From contig NZ_LMCY01000013.1 in the NCBI RefSeq assembly GCF_001425685.1, positions 7,502 through 68,755 of the forward strand: a stretch of 61,254 nt of DNA, given 5' to 3'. This stretch comes from Massilia sp. Root335 (lineage in GTDB: Bacteria > Pseudomonadota > Gammaproteobacteria > Burkholderiales > Burkholderiaceae_D). This document shows positions 36,122-47,627 of this stretch, piece after piece. The first letter of the stretch is position 1. Every line of letters starts with the position of its first letter. Under the pieces are notes generated by a model. That model saw only the letters and a list, made by a program, of their open reading frames with translations, ran no database searches and was not told the origin of the DNA. The position numbers and the translations under genes were made by a program.

Positions 36122-37054
36122 TTAGCCCAGTTCCTTGACCAGGGCCGGCACGACCTCGAACAGGTCGCCGACGATGCCGTAGTCGGCCACCGAGAAGATC
36201 GGCGCTTCCGGATCCTTGTTGATGGCGACGATGGTCTTGGAATCCTTCATGCCGGCCAGGTGCTGGATCGCGCCCGAGATACCGACGGCGATGTACAGCT
36301 GCGGCGCGACGATCTTGCCGGTCTGGCCGACCTGCCAGTCGTTCGGCACGTAGCCGGCGTCCACGGCGGCGCGCGACGCGCCCATGGCGGCGCCCAGCTT
36401 GTCGGCCAGCGGTTCCAGGATCTTGAAGTTGTCGCCCGAACCCATGCCGCGGCCACCCGAGACGACGACCTTGGCGCCGGTCAGTTCCGGACGGTCCGAC
36501 TTGGCCACTTCGCGGCCCACGAAGCTCGACTTGCCCGAGTCCGCGACGGCGGCGACGGTCTCGACGGCGGCCGAACCACCTTCGGCGGCGGCGGCGCCGA
36601 AGCCGGTGCCGCGCACGGTGATGACCTTCACGTTGTCCGTCGACTGCACGGTGGCGATGGCGTTGCCGGCGTAGATCGGGCGCTCGAACGTATCGGGCGA
36701 ATCGACCTTGGTGATTTCCGAGATCTGCGCGACGTCCAGCTTGGCGGCCACGCGCGGCAGCACGTTCTTGCCGTGGGCGCTGGCGGGGGCCAGGATGTGC
36801 GAGTAGTTGCCGGCGACGGCCAGGACCTGCTCGGCGACGTTCTCGGCGAGGCCGTCGGCGAACTGCGGCGCGTCGGCGACCAGCACCTTCGCGACGCCGG
36901 CGACCTTGGCGGCGGCTTCCGCGACGGCGCCGCAATTGCTGCCGGCGACGAGGATGTGGACGTCGCCGCCGCATTGTGCGGCCGCGGTGACGGTGTTCAG
37001 GGTGACTGCCTTCAGCGCGGCGTTGTCGTGTTCAGCAATGACGAGTGCGACCAT
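36122..37054 (-). CDS. etfA: Electron transfer flavoprotein, alpha subunit
   Basis: A 310-residue subunit that holds FAD and passes electrons from acyl-CoA dehydrogenases to ETF-quinone oxidoreductase. N-terminal [11 protein letters not shown], and the C-terminal FAD domain with [38 protein letters not shown] and [20 protein letters not shown]. It follows etfB by 24 bases on the same strand, forming the usual pair. Confidence 0.97.
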   Translation of the reverse strand: MVALVIAEHDNAALKAVTLNTVTAAAQCGGDVHILVAGSNCGAVAEAAAKVAGVAKVLVADAPQFADGLAENVAEQVLAVAGNYSHILAPASAHGKNVLPRVAAKLDVAQISEITKVDSPDTFERPIYAGNAIATVQSTDNVKVITVRGTGFGAAAAEGGSAAVETVAAVADSGKSSFVGREVAKSDRPELTGAKVVVSGGRGMGSGDNFKILEPLADKLGAAMGASRAAVDAGYVPNDWQVGQTGKIVAPQLYIAVGISGAIQHLAGMKDSKTIVAINKDPEAPIFSVADYGIVGDLFEVVPALVKELG

Positions 37055-37078
37055 GATGTTCCCTTATGTATTCTGTAC

Positions 37079-37828
37079 TTAGATGACTTTGGCTTCGGTA
37101 CGCAGCTTCGCAACCAGGGTCGCCACGTCGGGCACCTTGACGCCCGCCGAACGCTTGGCCGGCTCGGCGACCTTGACGGTCTTCAGGCGCGGCGTGACGT
37201 CGACGCCCAGGTCTTCCGGCTTGACGGTCGTCAGCGGCTTTTTCTTGGCCTTCATGATGTTCGGCAGCGTGACGTAGCGCGGCTCGTTCAGGCGCAGGTC
37301 GGTGGTGATGATCGCCGGCAGCGTCAGCTGCACGGTTTCCAGGCCGCCGTCCACTTCGCGGGTCACCGTGACCTTGCCGTCTTCCAGCACGACCTTCGAG
37401 GCGAACGTCGCCTGCGGCCAGCCCAGCAGCGCAGCCAGCATCTGGCCGGTCTGGTTCGAATCGTCGTCGATCGCCTGCTTGCCCAGGATGATCAGCTGCG
37501 GCTGCTCTTCGACGGCCAGCGCCTTCAACACCTTGGCCACACCCAGCGGCTCGATCTCGGCACCGGTCTCCACCAGCACGCCGCGGTCGGCGCCGATCGC
37601 CATCGCGGTACGCAGGGTTTCCTGGGCCTGGGCCACGCCGCAGGTCACGGCGACGATCTCGGTGACCTTGCCGGCTTCCTTCAGGCGCGTGGCTTCTTCC
37701 ACCGCGATCTCGTCGAACGGGTTCATCGACATTTTGACGTTGGCGATATCGACGCCACTGCCGTCGGACTTGACGCGGACCTTGACGTTGTAGTCAACCA
37801 CGCGTTTGACGGGTACCAGGACTTTCAT
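37079..37828 (-). CDS. etfB: Electron transfer flavoprotein, beta subunit
   Basis: A 249-residue subunit that binds AMP and docks the donor dehydrogenase. [52 protein letters not shown] and the recognition-loop region are intact. First gene of the etfB-etfA pair; its candidate promoter and a palindrome lie just upstream. Confidence 0.97.
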   Translation of the reverse strand: MKVLVPVKRVVDYNVKVRVKSDGSGVDIANVKMSMNPFDEIAVEEATRLKEAGKVTEIVAVTCGVAQAQETLRTAMAIGADRGVLVETGAEIEPLGVAKVLKALAVEEQPQLIILGKQAIDDDSNQTGQMLAALLGWPQATFASKVVLEDGKVTVTREVDGGLETVQLTLPAIITTDLRLNEPRYVTLPNIMKAKKKPLTTVKPEDLGVDVTPRLKTVKVAEPAKRSAGVKVPDVATLVAKLRTEAKVI

Positions 37829-37871
37829 AGTGTGCCTTTGAAAAATGGGTGAAAGACTAAAAATGATCCGA

Positions 37872-37900
37872 ATTATAAAAGCAAATGTCGTTCAGGTCAG
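37872..37900 (-). promoter_or_regulatory. Candidate promoter of etfBA
   Basis: On the minus strand a perfect TATAAT (37877-37872) is preceded by a 17-base spacer and CTGACC (37900-37895), a moderate -35. It lies about 44 bases before the etfB start. Confidence 0.55.
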
Positions 37901-37907
37901 AATTAAA

Positions 37908-37919
37908 GCACGATCGTGC
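37908..37919. promoter_or_regulatory. Palindrome upstream of the etfBA promoter
   Basis: GCACGATCGTGC, a perfect 12-bp palindrome directly upstream of the candidate -35 box. Typical size and symmetry for a TetR-type dimer; the regulator is not in the window. The T-run that follows it on the plus strand also gives it a terminator-like look, but no plus-strand gene ends here. Confidence 0.4.
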
Positions 37920-38076
37920 GTTTTTCGGTTAGAGGAATCACCCTAATCGTGTTTCATTGTGTTATCGGATTCTCGGAGAAAACCGGCGGGAGCGCCGAAT
38001 GGTCGTGTACTGCCCCGCTCACGCTGACGGGGTGGCCTGCCCGGCGGGCCGGGCGGTGCGAGGCGCGGGTAAGCGG

Positions 38077-38334
38077 TTACTTACGGCGGAGCCAGAACGT
38101 GAATTCGCCGTTTATGTTCGTATGCGCCAGGAGCGCGTTGCCGGTCTGCTTGGCGAACGCCTGGAAGTCGCGTACCGAACCGGTGTCGGTGGCGACGATG
38201 CGCAGCACTTCGCCGCTGGCGAGCTCGGCGAGGGCCTTCTTCGCCTTGAGGATCGGCAGCGGGCAATTCAAGCCACGCGCATCCAGGTCCTTCTGGACCT
38301 CGATGGTGCCGGTGTCGATTATGGTTTCGCTCAT
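38077..38334 (-). CDS. TusA-family sulfurtransferase
   Basis: An 85-residue SirA/TusA-fold protein. The active Cys is C24 in LDARGLNCPLPILKAKKAL, the family's CPxP motif; such proteins carry persulfide sulfur for tRNA thiolation or other sulfur delivery. It lacks neighbouring tusBCD or dsr genes, so I do not assign it to the tRNA pathway. ATG 38334 starts the usual short N-terminus; the longer frame has no ribosome site. Confidence 0.9.
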   Translation of the reverse strand: MSETIIDTGTIEVQKDLDARGLNCPLPILKAKKALAELASGEVLRIVATDTGSVRDFQAFAKQTGNALLAHTNINGEFTFWLRRK

Positions 38335-38492
38335 CGATTGCCTGCTAGTTGGTAGGGCATTGACCCGATAGTACTCCAATTACCCCATTATGACGCGCCG
38401 CACCAAAATTTGGTATCCATGTTGCGGTGTAACAACGTCAATTACTTGACAGGCTGGAAGAGATGAGGCGGCGATGACCGGATGAGAGGGAT

Positions 38493-38592
38493 GTAGGGTG
38501 GTCGGCTTTGCCGACCACGCGTTCAATTGCAACTAGGTTGATGTGGATCAATTCATGAGTAAATTGAACGCGTGGGCGGAATCCACCCACCC
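38493..38592. repeat. REP family 2, inverted pair
   Basis: A plus-oriented copy GTAGGGTGGTCGGCTTTGCC (38493-38512) continuing to CACGCGTTCAATT, and a minus-oriented copy (38562-38592) with the mirrored AATTGAACGCGTGGGC. The two GCGTTCAATT tails face each other across about 33 bases. Located between the convergent ends of no genes: it follows alaS (minus) and precedes the tusA promoter side. Confidence 0.8.
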
Positions 38593-38626
38593 CGACCCGC
38601 GACGCATGCGCCGCCGGTTACAACAG

Positions 38627-41242
<2,616 letters not shown>

Positions 41243-41366
41243 GTCGTAGGGGCGGATTTAGGCAGCTTGCTATATAAAGAAAATCGATTATAGCGTAGCT
41301 ATTGAAGGTAAATAGTTTTCGCGAGATTGGTTGTTGCAGGATCGGCAACAATTCTGGATCGGCATG

Positions 41367-41453
41367 GCGGGCTCGGGGAGCCCACCCTACGGACGCCCCG
41401 AGTCCACGCGACGCCGACCGGAATTCGTAGGGTGGGCACCCCGTGCCCACGCG
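41367..41453. repeat. REP family 2, diverging pair after the flagellinolysin gene
   Basis: A minus-oriented copy GGGCTCGGGGAGCCCACC (41369-41386) reading outward to CCTAC, and a plus-oriented copy GTAGGGTGGGCACCCCGTGC (41427-41446). The second ends 8 bases before the stop codon of the flagellinolysin gene, so it may form its transcript end. Confidence 0.8.
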
Positions 41454-41460
41454 ACGCCGA

Positions 41461-43122
41461 TCAGCGCAGCAGCGCCAGCACCGCCCGCGGCTCTCCGTTG
41501 GCCTGTGTAAGCATCGCCGATGCGGCCTGCTGCAGGATCTGGACGCGCGTCAACTGGACCGTGTCGCCGGCATAATCGACGTCCTGGATGCGCCCGCGCG
41601 CCGCTTCCAGGTTCATCGATGCCGTCTGGTTATTGCTGGCCACGACATCCATGCGGTTGCTGTAGGCGCCCACCTGGACGCGCTGCTCGCTGACGACGGC
41701 GAGCGCGTCGTCGATGTGCAGCAGCGCCACCGCCGTGTCGTGCATGTCCAGGTCGCCGAGCCCCAGCGCGTTTGCATTCACGGCCGCGAACTGCATGTCG
41801 ATCAGGTCGCTGGCGTCGGCCCCGGCCTGGATCTGCACGCGACGCATGGACGGCGCGGCGGTGCCGATGTCCGGATACTCGACCTTGAAATTGCGCAGCG
41901 GCCGGTCCGGCGTGCCGGAGCCGGCGTCGGCGACGACGCCCTGCGCGTCGCGCGACGGCCCACCGTCCGCGTCGAGCCCGCCGATGGCGCCCGTGTCGGC
42001 ATTCGCCAGGTTCATCGTGTCGGTGATGAAGCTGGCGCCGTGCGCGGAGAAGTCCGCCATGAAATCGCCCGTGTCGTGGTACTGCCCGCCGGTGACGGCG
42101 TTCAGGGCGGTGTCGAGGTCGGCCGTGCGGTGCGCGCTCAGGTAGGTCATCAGGCCCTTCATGCCGCCGTCGACGCCCATGCTTTTCAACCTGTCGTGCA
42201 GGTAGCGCGACGCGACGTAGCCGCCTTCGTAGGTAAAGCCGCCGCCCGCGATCGTCCCGACGATGTCGTCCGCCGTCTGGCCGCTGGCCAGCGCGCCCGC
42301 CACGCGCTCGTCCGCACCCTGGATCAGCTCGGCCGTGCCTTCCGTGAACCATTGCGGGAAATTGAAACTGGTCGAGCGCAGCATGATCGCGTGCACCATC
42401 TCGTGCGCAACGACGCGGTCATCGTACAGCGGCCCCGAGCCGCCGTCCGGCGTCGTGATGTCGCTGAAATCGGCCATGTCGATGTTCAGCGTGATGTCGC
42501 TGCCCGGCGCCGTCGAGCCCGTGACAGATGCGAGCACGCCGCTCTGCCCGTCCGTCGTGTCGAGGTTGATCTTGAGCGTCACGCCATCGGCTTGCAGGCC
42601 GTAGTACTGCTGGACCATGTCTTCGGCGGAGCTCAGCCAGCCGGCCCTGAGACTGTCCAGGACGGCACGTTTCTTCTTGTCCTCGTTCGCGTTCCCATTA
42701 TCCTGAGAAAAGATCGTCTGGCCGTTGAACGTGGCGCCGTTGCCGGTCTGTGTGATGTGAGTGAGGATCTGGTCCGCTTCCGCCTGCAGGGTGTTGCGGT
42801 CGCTGTCCGTGTACGCGCCGTTACCGGACGCGACCGCCAGTTCGCGCAGGCGCTGCAGGCTGTCGGTGATGTTCGACAATGTGCTGTCCGCCACCTGCAG
42901 CATCGACGTCGCGTCGTTGATGCTGCGCATGGCCTGGCTCATCCCCGTCAGCTGCGACGTCATGCGTGACGCCAGCGCCTGGCCGGCGGGATCGTCCGAG
43001 GCGCCGCCGATGCGCGCGCCCGAGCTCAGCCGCGCGATGAGGCGGTTCGCTTCATTCGTATGGTCCGCGAGCTTGCGCTGGGTGTTCAGTGACAGTGAAT
43101 TGTTGTTGATCGAAAGTGACAT
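41461..43122 (-). CDS. Flagellinolysin: flagellin with an internal zinc-metalloprotease domain
   Basis: A 553-residue flagellin. Residues 1-140 are the conserved D0/D1 N-terminus (MSLSINNNSLSLNTQRKL, RLSSGARIGGASDDPAG), and the last 90 or so are the C-terminal D1/D0 (ASMNLEAARGRIQDVDYAGD, LQQAASAMLTQAN). In place of the variable D2/D3 region sits a gluzincin-type protease: HEMVH (H240, E241, H244) and a probable third zinc ligand E261 in PQWFTEGTAELIQGAD. Flagellins of this architecture assemble into filaments that degrade protein. A sigma-28-like promoter lies upstream. No other flagellar gene is near, so it is an isolated, probably minor or additional flagellin. Confidence 0.92.
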   Translation of the reverse strand: MSLSINNNSLSLNTQRKLADHTNEANRLIARLSSGARIGGASDDPAGQALASRMTSQLTGMSQAMRSINDATSMLQVADSTLSNITDSLQRLRELAVASGNGAYTDSDRNTLQAEADQILTHITQTGNGATFNGQTIFSQDNGNANEDKKKRAVLDSLRAGWLSSAEDMVQQYYGLQADGVTLKINLDTTDGQSGVLASVTGSTAPGSDITLNIDMADFSDITTPDGGSGPLYDDRVVAHEMVHAIMLRSTSFNFPQWFTEGTAELIQGADERVAGALASGQTADDIVGTIAGGGFTYEGGYVASRYLHDRLKSMGVDGGMKGLMTYLSAHRTADLDTALNAVTGGQYHDTGDFMADFSAHGASFITDTMNLANADTGAIGGLDADGGPSRDAQGVVADAGSGTPDRPLRNFKVEYPDIGTAAPSMRRVQIQAGADASDLIDMQFAAVNANALGLGDLDMHDTAVALLHIDDALAVVSEQRVQVGAYSNRMDVVASNNQTASMNLEAARGRIQDVDYAGDTVQLTRVQILQQAASAMLTQANGEPRAVLALLR

Positions 43123-43150
43123 AAAGACCGTGACCGGTAGCCGAATGTCA

Positions 43151-43177
43151 TTAACGACAACGCGTTACAATTCTTGA
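43151..43177 (-). promoter_or_regulatory. Candidate sigma-28 (FliA) promoter of the flagellinolysin gene
   Basis: On the minus strand TCAAGAAT, exactly 11 bases, then GTCGTTAA, compared with the FliA consensus TAAAGTTT-N11-GCCGATAA: 5 of 8 and 6 of 8 matches with ideal spacing, 28 bases before the start codon. Confidence 0.5.
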
Positions 43178-43191
43178 GGGAACGATCCGGT

Positions 43192-43944
43192 TTAATTGAA
43201 AGCGGGACCGATGAGGTCGATCCGGTCCGTGCACAATCCGTCCACGCCCCAGCCGAACAGCTCGCGCGCACGGGCCGGCGTATTGACGGTGTAGCAGAAC
43301 AGGCCGAAACCGGCCGCCTTCACCGCGGCGGCCTGGGCGGCCGTCAGCCGCTTGTGGTCCGTGTGGATGGCGACCACGTCCAGCGCCCGCGCGCGGCGCG
43401 CCCAATCGCGCGGGAGCGATGCCGTCAGCCATGCCCGCGGCAACGCCGGCGCGGCGTGCCGGGCCGCCTCCAGCGCCGCCTCGCTGAACGAGGACAGCAG
43501 CGGCGCCCGCTCCACCCGGCCGGCGGCGAGGTCGTCGGCGAACAGGGCGGCGGCCAGGCGCGCGACCACGGTGCCGGTCCGCGCGTCATGGCCGGGCACC
43601 GGTTTGATCTCGATGTTCATCCACACGCCGTGCGCCTTGCAATACTGCGCGAACTCCGCGAACAGCGGCACCGGTTCGCCCGCGAATTCGGGTGCGAACC
43701 AGGCGCCCGCATCGCGCGCGGCGAGGGCGGGCGCGTCGATCTCGGCCACCGACCCGGACCCGGCCACCGTGCGGCCCAGCTCGGGATCGTGCAGCACGAC
43801 GGGGACGCCGTCCCGCGCCAGCATGACGTCGAATTCGATGGCGCGGAACCCCGCTTCCATGCCGCGGCGCAGGCCGGCCAGCGTATTTTCGGGCGCCAGC
43901 GTGCCGCCGCCGCGGTGCGCCAGGATCTTCGGGTAAGGCCACAT
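43192..43944 (-). CDS. Glycerophosphodiester phosphodiesterase
   Basis: A 250-residue GDPD TIM-barrel without a signal peptide, so cytoplasmic (UgpQ-like). LAHRGGGTLAPENTLAG, IEFDVMLARDGVPVVLHD and MNIEIKP carry the catalytic His pair and the Glu/Asp metal ligands. It releases glycerol-3-phosphate from deacylated phospholipids. ATG 43944 follows GAGGAGC; upstream in-frame residues are unlike the family. About 20 bases from the DUF1294 gene on the same strand, so probably one transcript. Confidence 0.94.
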   Translation of the reverse strand: MWPYPKILAHRGGGTLAPENTLAGLRRGMEAGFRAIEFDVMLARDGVPVVLHDPELGRTVAGSGSVAEIDAPALAARDAGAWFAPEFAGEPVPLFAEFAQYCKAHGVWMNIEIKPVPGHDARTGTVVARLAAALFADDLAAGRVERAPLLSSFSEAALEAARHAAPALPRAWLTASLPRDWARRARALDVVAIHTDHKRLTAAQAAAVKAAGFGLFCYTVNTPARARELFGWGVDGLCTDRIDLIGPAFN

Positions 43945-43966
43945 GATTGCTCCTCGTGAACGGTGC

Positions 43967-44302
43967 TCAGGCCAGCGCACGCGCCAGCACGCAGAATCCG
44001 GCAAGATTGGCGCCGACGGTCAGCCAGAACAAGTACCGGAACGGCATCTTGACGGTCTTGTGGCGCAGCCATTGTTGCGCCAGCAAGGCGCCGGGCCAGC
44101 CGCCGGCGAGGCCCAGCAGCAGCAAATTCCGCTCGGCCGTGCGGCGGTCGCCGCGCCGGGCCGCCGCCTTGTCGCGCGCATACAGCGCGAAGCAGGCGCC
44201 GCTGGCCAGCACGTACGCCAGCCCCACCGCGGACGGCAGGCCCAGCGCCAGCGCGGCATAAGCGTACAGGGCAAGGAACAGGAGCAGCGGCGCATAGGTC
44301 AT
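43967..44302 (-). CDS. DUF1294 membrane protein
   Basis: A 111-residue protein with three to four hydrophobic helices and the DUF1294 hallmarks FALYARDKAAARRGDRRTAE and GGWPGALLAQQWLRHKTVK. In many bacteria this domain is fused to a cold-shock domain; here it is free-standing. Role unknown. Followed by the phosphodiesterase gene after 22 bases. Confidence 0.88.
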   Translation of the reverse strand: MTYAPLLLFLALYAYAALALGLPSAVGLAYVLASGACFALYARDKAAARRGDRRTAERNLLLLGLAGGWPGALLAQQWLRHKTVKMPFRYLFWLTVGANLAGFCVLARALA

Positions 44303-44429
44303 GGCGCCAGCTTACGGCATGAGTGTCCACCAAGCAATGCCCGCGCCATTTCCTGTCCGTTAGCGACCGTACGGAGGAATCCCGCGCGAACGCCTACCCT
44401 TGCCCTTCGACGTCAACGCGGAGAACATC

Positions 44430-44951
44430 ATGAGCTTTGATTTGGGCAATCTGTTGCAGCAATACCTGGGCGGCGCCAATCCGAACGTCAACCCGGCGCA
44501 GGCCGAGAACGATTTCGACAGCGTGGCCCAGAACGTGCCGCGCGCCACCGTCGCGCAGGGCGTGACGCAGGCGCTGCGTTCGGACCAGACGCCGCCGTTC
44601 GGGCAGATGGTCAGCCAGCTGTTCAGCCACAGCAATCCCGACCAGCGCGCCGGCATGCTGAACCATCTGCTGGCCAGCGTGGGGCCGTCCGTGCTGTCGT
44701 CCGTGGCGGGCGGCGCGCTGGGCAACCTGCTGGGTGGCGGCCAGGCGCGCGTGTCGCCGGAACAGGCGAACCAGGTGTCGCCGGACCAGGTGCAGGAACT
44801 GGCTTCCAAGGCCGAACAGCAGAATCCCGGCATCGTTGACCGCATGGGCGACTTTTATGCCGAACACCCGACCCTGCTCAAGGCCATCGGCGGCGCGGCG
44901 CTGGCGATCGCGCTCGGCCATATGGCGCAGGGCATGCAGCAGCGCCATTGA
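44430..44951 (+). CDS. Hypothetical protein
   Basis: A 173-residue, mildly acidic protein. It has a Gly/Ser-rich hydrophobic centre (VLSSVAGGALGNLLGGG) and a C-terminal hydrophobic stretch (TLLKAIGGAALAIALGHMAQG) that could associate with a membrane. MSFDLGNLLQQYLGG begins it; ATG 44430 follows GGAG. I do not recognise a function. It is followed 32 bases later by a DUF3597 gene, with which it shares a Gln-rich style. Confidence 0.7.
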   Translation: MSFDLGNLLQQYLGGANPNVNPAQAENDFDSVAQNVPRATVAQGVTQALRSDQTPPFGQMVSQLFSHSNPDQRAGMLNHLLASVGPSVLSSVAGGALGNLLGGGQARVSPEQANQVSPDQVQELASKAEQQNPGIVDRMGDFYAEHPTLLKAIGGAALAIALGHMAQGMQQRH

Positions 44952-44983
44952 GCGCATCCATCCATCACCGAAAAGGACTCGCT

Positions 44984-45433
44984 ATGGGCATCCTGAGTAA
45001 TATCTTCCACAAGATCTTCCCGTCCTCGCATCCCGCCGCCCAATCCGGCGGACAGGCCGACCCGGGCTCCCAGCAACGCGCGCCGCAGCCGACGCAGCAG
45101 CCCGCGCAGCAACCGGCCCCGCAATCCGCGCAACAGCCGCAGGCGGCGCCGGCCGCTGCTCCCGCGACGATGCAGCAGGTGGACGTGGAAGCCGTCCTCA
45201 ACAACATGGAGCGGCAGTCAGGCCAGCAACTGAACTGGCGCACGTCGATCGTCGACCTGCTCAAGCTGCTCGGCCTCGATTCCAGCCTGCAATCCCGCAA
45301 GGAACTGGCCGCCGAGCTGCACTACACGGGCGATACCAACGACTCGGCCAGCATGAACATCTGGCTGCACCGCCAGGTCATGAACAAGCTGGCGGCGAAC
45401 GGCGGCAAGGTGCCGGCCGACCTGAAGGACTAA
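44984..45433 (+). CDS. DUF3597 protein
   Basis: A 149-residue protein. The first 60 residues after MGILSNIFHKIF are a Pro/Gln/Ala-rich linker; the C-terminal 90 (VDVEAVLNNMERQSGQQLNW, SIVDLLKLLGLDSSL, RKELAAELHYTGD) form the DUF3597 domain, a compact helical fold of unknown function. Its stop overlaps the convergent zinc-ribbon gene by 4 bases. Confidence 0.85.
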   Translation: MGILSNIFHKIFPSSHPAAQSGGQADPGSQQRAPQPTQQPAQQPAPQSAQQPQAAPAAAPATMQQVDVEAVLNNMERQSGQQLNWRTSIVDLLKLLGLDSSLQSRKELAAELHYTGDTNDSASMNIWLHRQVMNKLAANGGKVPADLKD

Positions 45434-46479
45434 TCCGCAAGGCTGACGTTGGCCGGCGTGCCGCACGAAAAGCAGTAGCGCGTGAAAGCGTTCTTGCGCG
45501 ACGTGCACGCCGGGCAGCGGTCGAACAGGCCGATGCCGCAGTGCGGGCAATGGGCGAGGTGGTCGTCCTTGTAATTGGTCGCGCGCTCGCATGACGGGCA
45601 TACGTTCCTGCCGATGCGCGCCATCGCCACGTCGTAGCGCATCGTCGTGCGGCGCTGCGCGTCGGGCATGGCCTCGGCGGCGCGCTGGCGTTCCAGCCAC
45701 GCGTGCAGCCAGCGGATCGCGTAGCGGCCGGCGACGACCGTCACGACGATCCCCACGCCGTAGCGCACATAGCCGCCATAGATGGGCAAATACGGCACCA
45801 GCTCGACGAAGAACGCGAACAGCGCAAAGAAGATGAAGCCCCACGTGAACGGCCAGTAGGTGCCGTTGCGCTTGTACTTGAACAGTGCACCCGCCACCAG
45901 CAGCAGCGGCAGGGTCACGCCGAGGCGGATCAGGAAGACCTTGCGCTCGGCCCGTATCTCCGCTGCATACGCGGCCTGCTTTGCCGGTTCCAGCAACGCC
46001 TCGTAAGCGGCGCCTGCCTTCTGCTGGGCCTGCTTGGCGTCGAGTTCGACCTTTTCCTGGGCCTGCACCGCGGCGAGCGCGGCCCGTTCCTCGGCCACGA
46101 GCTTGTCCAGCTCGCGGTTGCGCGCGATCAGGTCCGTATCCTGGTCGGGACGCGCCGTCGCGTGGCGGGTCGCGATCCAGTTCTCGAAGGCCTCGCGCGC
46201 GCTCTTCGTGTTGGCCTGCGCGACCTGATGTTGCTGCTGGGCCTGCTCCAGCGCGGCGTCCGCCTTCTCGCGTGTGTCCTCCGCCTGCCGGACCGCGGCC
46301 TGCAGCGGCCCGGCCCTGGCCGGATCGAGGAATTGTTCGGGAGGCGGCACGGGCTCCAGGTACACCACGTTGTCGACGACCTGGTTGCCGAGCCCGATCA
46401 AAAAGCCGGCGAAGACGAATGCGACGATCCACAGCGCCCGGCGCATCCATTGTTCGGTCCAACGCAAACCCTTGTTCAT
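45430..46479 (-). CDS. Membrane protein with coiled coil and C-terminal zinc ribbons
   Basis: A 349-residue protein: a transmembrane helix (about 14-32), a long charged coiled coil (55-175), three further helices (about 183-200, 208-230, 236-252), then a cytoplasmic tail with two CxxC pairs twice over: C294/C297 and C311/C314, then C322/C325 and C336/C339, i.e. two zinc ribbons. No family recognised; the ribbons suggest binding of nucleic acid or protein. ATG 46479 is used, since the earlier frame start at 46524 lacks a ribosome site. Converges with the DUF3597 gene (4-base overlap). Confidence 0.78.
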   Translation of the reverse strand: MNKGLRWTEQWMRRALWIVAFVFAGFLIGLGNQVVDNVVYLEPVPPPEQFLDPARAGPLQAAVRQAEDTREKADAALEQAQQQHQVAQANTKSAREAFENWIATRHATARPDQDTDLIARNRELDKLVAEERAALAAVQAQEKVELDAKQAQQKAGAAYEALLEPAKQAAYAAEIRAERKVFLIRLGVTLPLLLVAGALFKYKRNGTYWPFTWGFIFFALFAFFVELVPYLPIYGGYVRYGVGIVVTVVAGRYAIRWLHAWLERQRAAEAMPDAQRRTTMRYDVAMARIGRNVCPSCERATNYKDDHLAHCPHCGIGLFDRCPACTSRKNAFTRYCFSCGTPANVSLAD

Positions 46480-46604
46480 GGTGCCGCTCCTCCATCGATG
46501 GCGAAAGCCGCAGCTTGCCATCAATACATGGAGCGGACCACAAGAAAGCGCAAAGCCATCGCCTTGCGCTACCTCACGTCGCGTCTATCGCTACCCGCAG
46601 CGGA

Positions 46605-47627
46605 TCAGAAATAGGACAACCCGAGTGCCTTGCGCACTTCGTCCGTCGTGCGCGCCGCGACTTCGCGTGCCTTCATCGTGCCTTCCTTGAGGATCTGCAT
46701 GACCTGCCCCTTGTCCTTGGCCAGTTCCTCGCGGCGGGCGCGGATTGGCGCCAGCATGTCCTGCAGGATGCCTTCCAGGCGCTTCTTGACGACGGAATCG
46801 CCCAGGCCGCCGCGCTGGTAATGCGCCTTCATCTCGGCGAGGCCCTCCTTGTCGGTGTCGAACGCGTCCAGGTAGAGGAAGGCGACGTTGCCTTCCAGGT
46901 GGCCGGGGTCCGACACCTTCAGGTGCAGCGGGTCGGTGTAGACCATCTTGACCGCGGCGCGGATCTCGTCGGCGGACGCGCCCAGGTTGATTGTGTTGCC
47001 CAGCGACTTGCTCATCTTGGCCTTGCCGTCGATGCCCGGCAGGCGGCCGACTTCCGGCACGATCGCCTTGCACTCGACGAGGATGTCGCGGCCGGCATTG
47101 CGGTTGAACTTGCGCACGATCTCGTTGCACTGCTCGATCATCGGGATCTGGTCCTCGCCCACCGGCACGATGGTGGCCTTGAACGCGCTGATGTCGGCGG
47201 CCTGGCTCGCCGGATAGGTCAGGAAGCCGGCCGGGATGTCGCGCTCGAAGCCGCGCAGCATGATTTCCTGCTTGACGGTCGGGTTGCGCTCGAGGCGCGC
47301 GACGGTCACGAGGTTCAGGTAATAGAAGGTCAGTTCGGCCAGTTCCGGGATCTGCGACTGGATCAGGATCGTCGACTTGGCCGGGTCGATCCCCACGGCA
47401 AGGTAATCGAGCGCCACCTCGATCACGTTCCGGTGTACCTTACCAATATCATCCATATTGTCCGTGAGCGCCTGGGCGTCCGCGAGCATGATGAATTGGC
47501 GATATTGATCCTGGTAAGTGACGCGATTGCGGAGGCTGCCGACGAAGTGGCCGAGGTGCAGCGGCCCGGTGGGCCGGTCGCCGGTCAGGATGATGGGCGT
47601 GGTAGCGGTAGGGGTTTGCAGACTCAT
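46605..47627 (-). CDS. trpS: Tryptophanyl-tRNA synthetase
   Basis: A 340-residue class I synthetase: [16 protein letters not shown] (HIGH-type motif), [14 protein letters not shown] and [13 protein letters not shown]. Length fits the family. ATG 47627 is chosen because the segment beyond it is unconserved and would run through a terminator-like hairpin. The leader between the hairpin and the start is about 50 bases. Confidence 0.97.
   Translation of the reverse strand: MSLQTPTATTPIILTGDRPTGPLHLGHFVGSLRNRVTYQDQYRQFIMLADAQALTDNMDDIGKVHRNVIEVALDYLAVGIDPAKSTILIQSQIPELAELTFYYLNLVTVARLERNPTVKQEIMLRGFERDIPAGFLTYPASQAADISAFKATIVPVGEDQIPMIEQCNEIVRKFNRNAGRDILVECKAIVPEVGRLPGIDGKAKMSKSLGNTINLGASADEIRAAVKMVYTDPLHLKVSDPGHLEGNVAFLYLDAFDTDKEGLAEMKAHYQRGGLGDSVVKKRLEGILQDMLAPIRARREELAKDKGQVMQILKEGTMKAREVAARTTDEVRKALGLSYF

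Noticed and set aside
34196..37852. Very long plus-strand open frame (1218 residues) opposite the acyl-CoA dehydrogenase and etf genes
   Set aside because: The translation is His/Arg/Ala-rich with no domain, and it is antisense to three well-supported genes; it is a product of high GC at third positions.
38398..38427. Short palindrome ACCAAAATTTGGT with outer CCGCA/TGCGG arms upstream of the TusA-like gene
   Set aside because: Symmetric but short and AT-rich in the centre, with no matching sites and no clear promoter beside it; could be chance.
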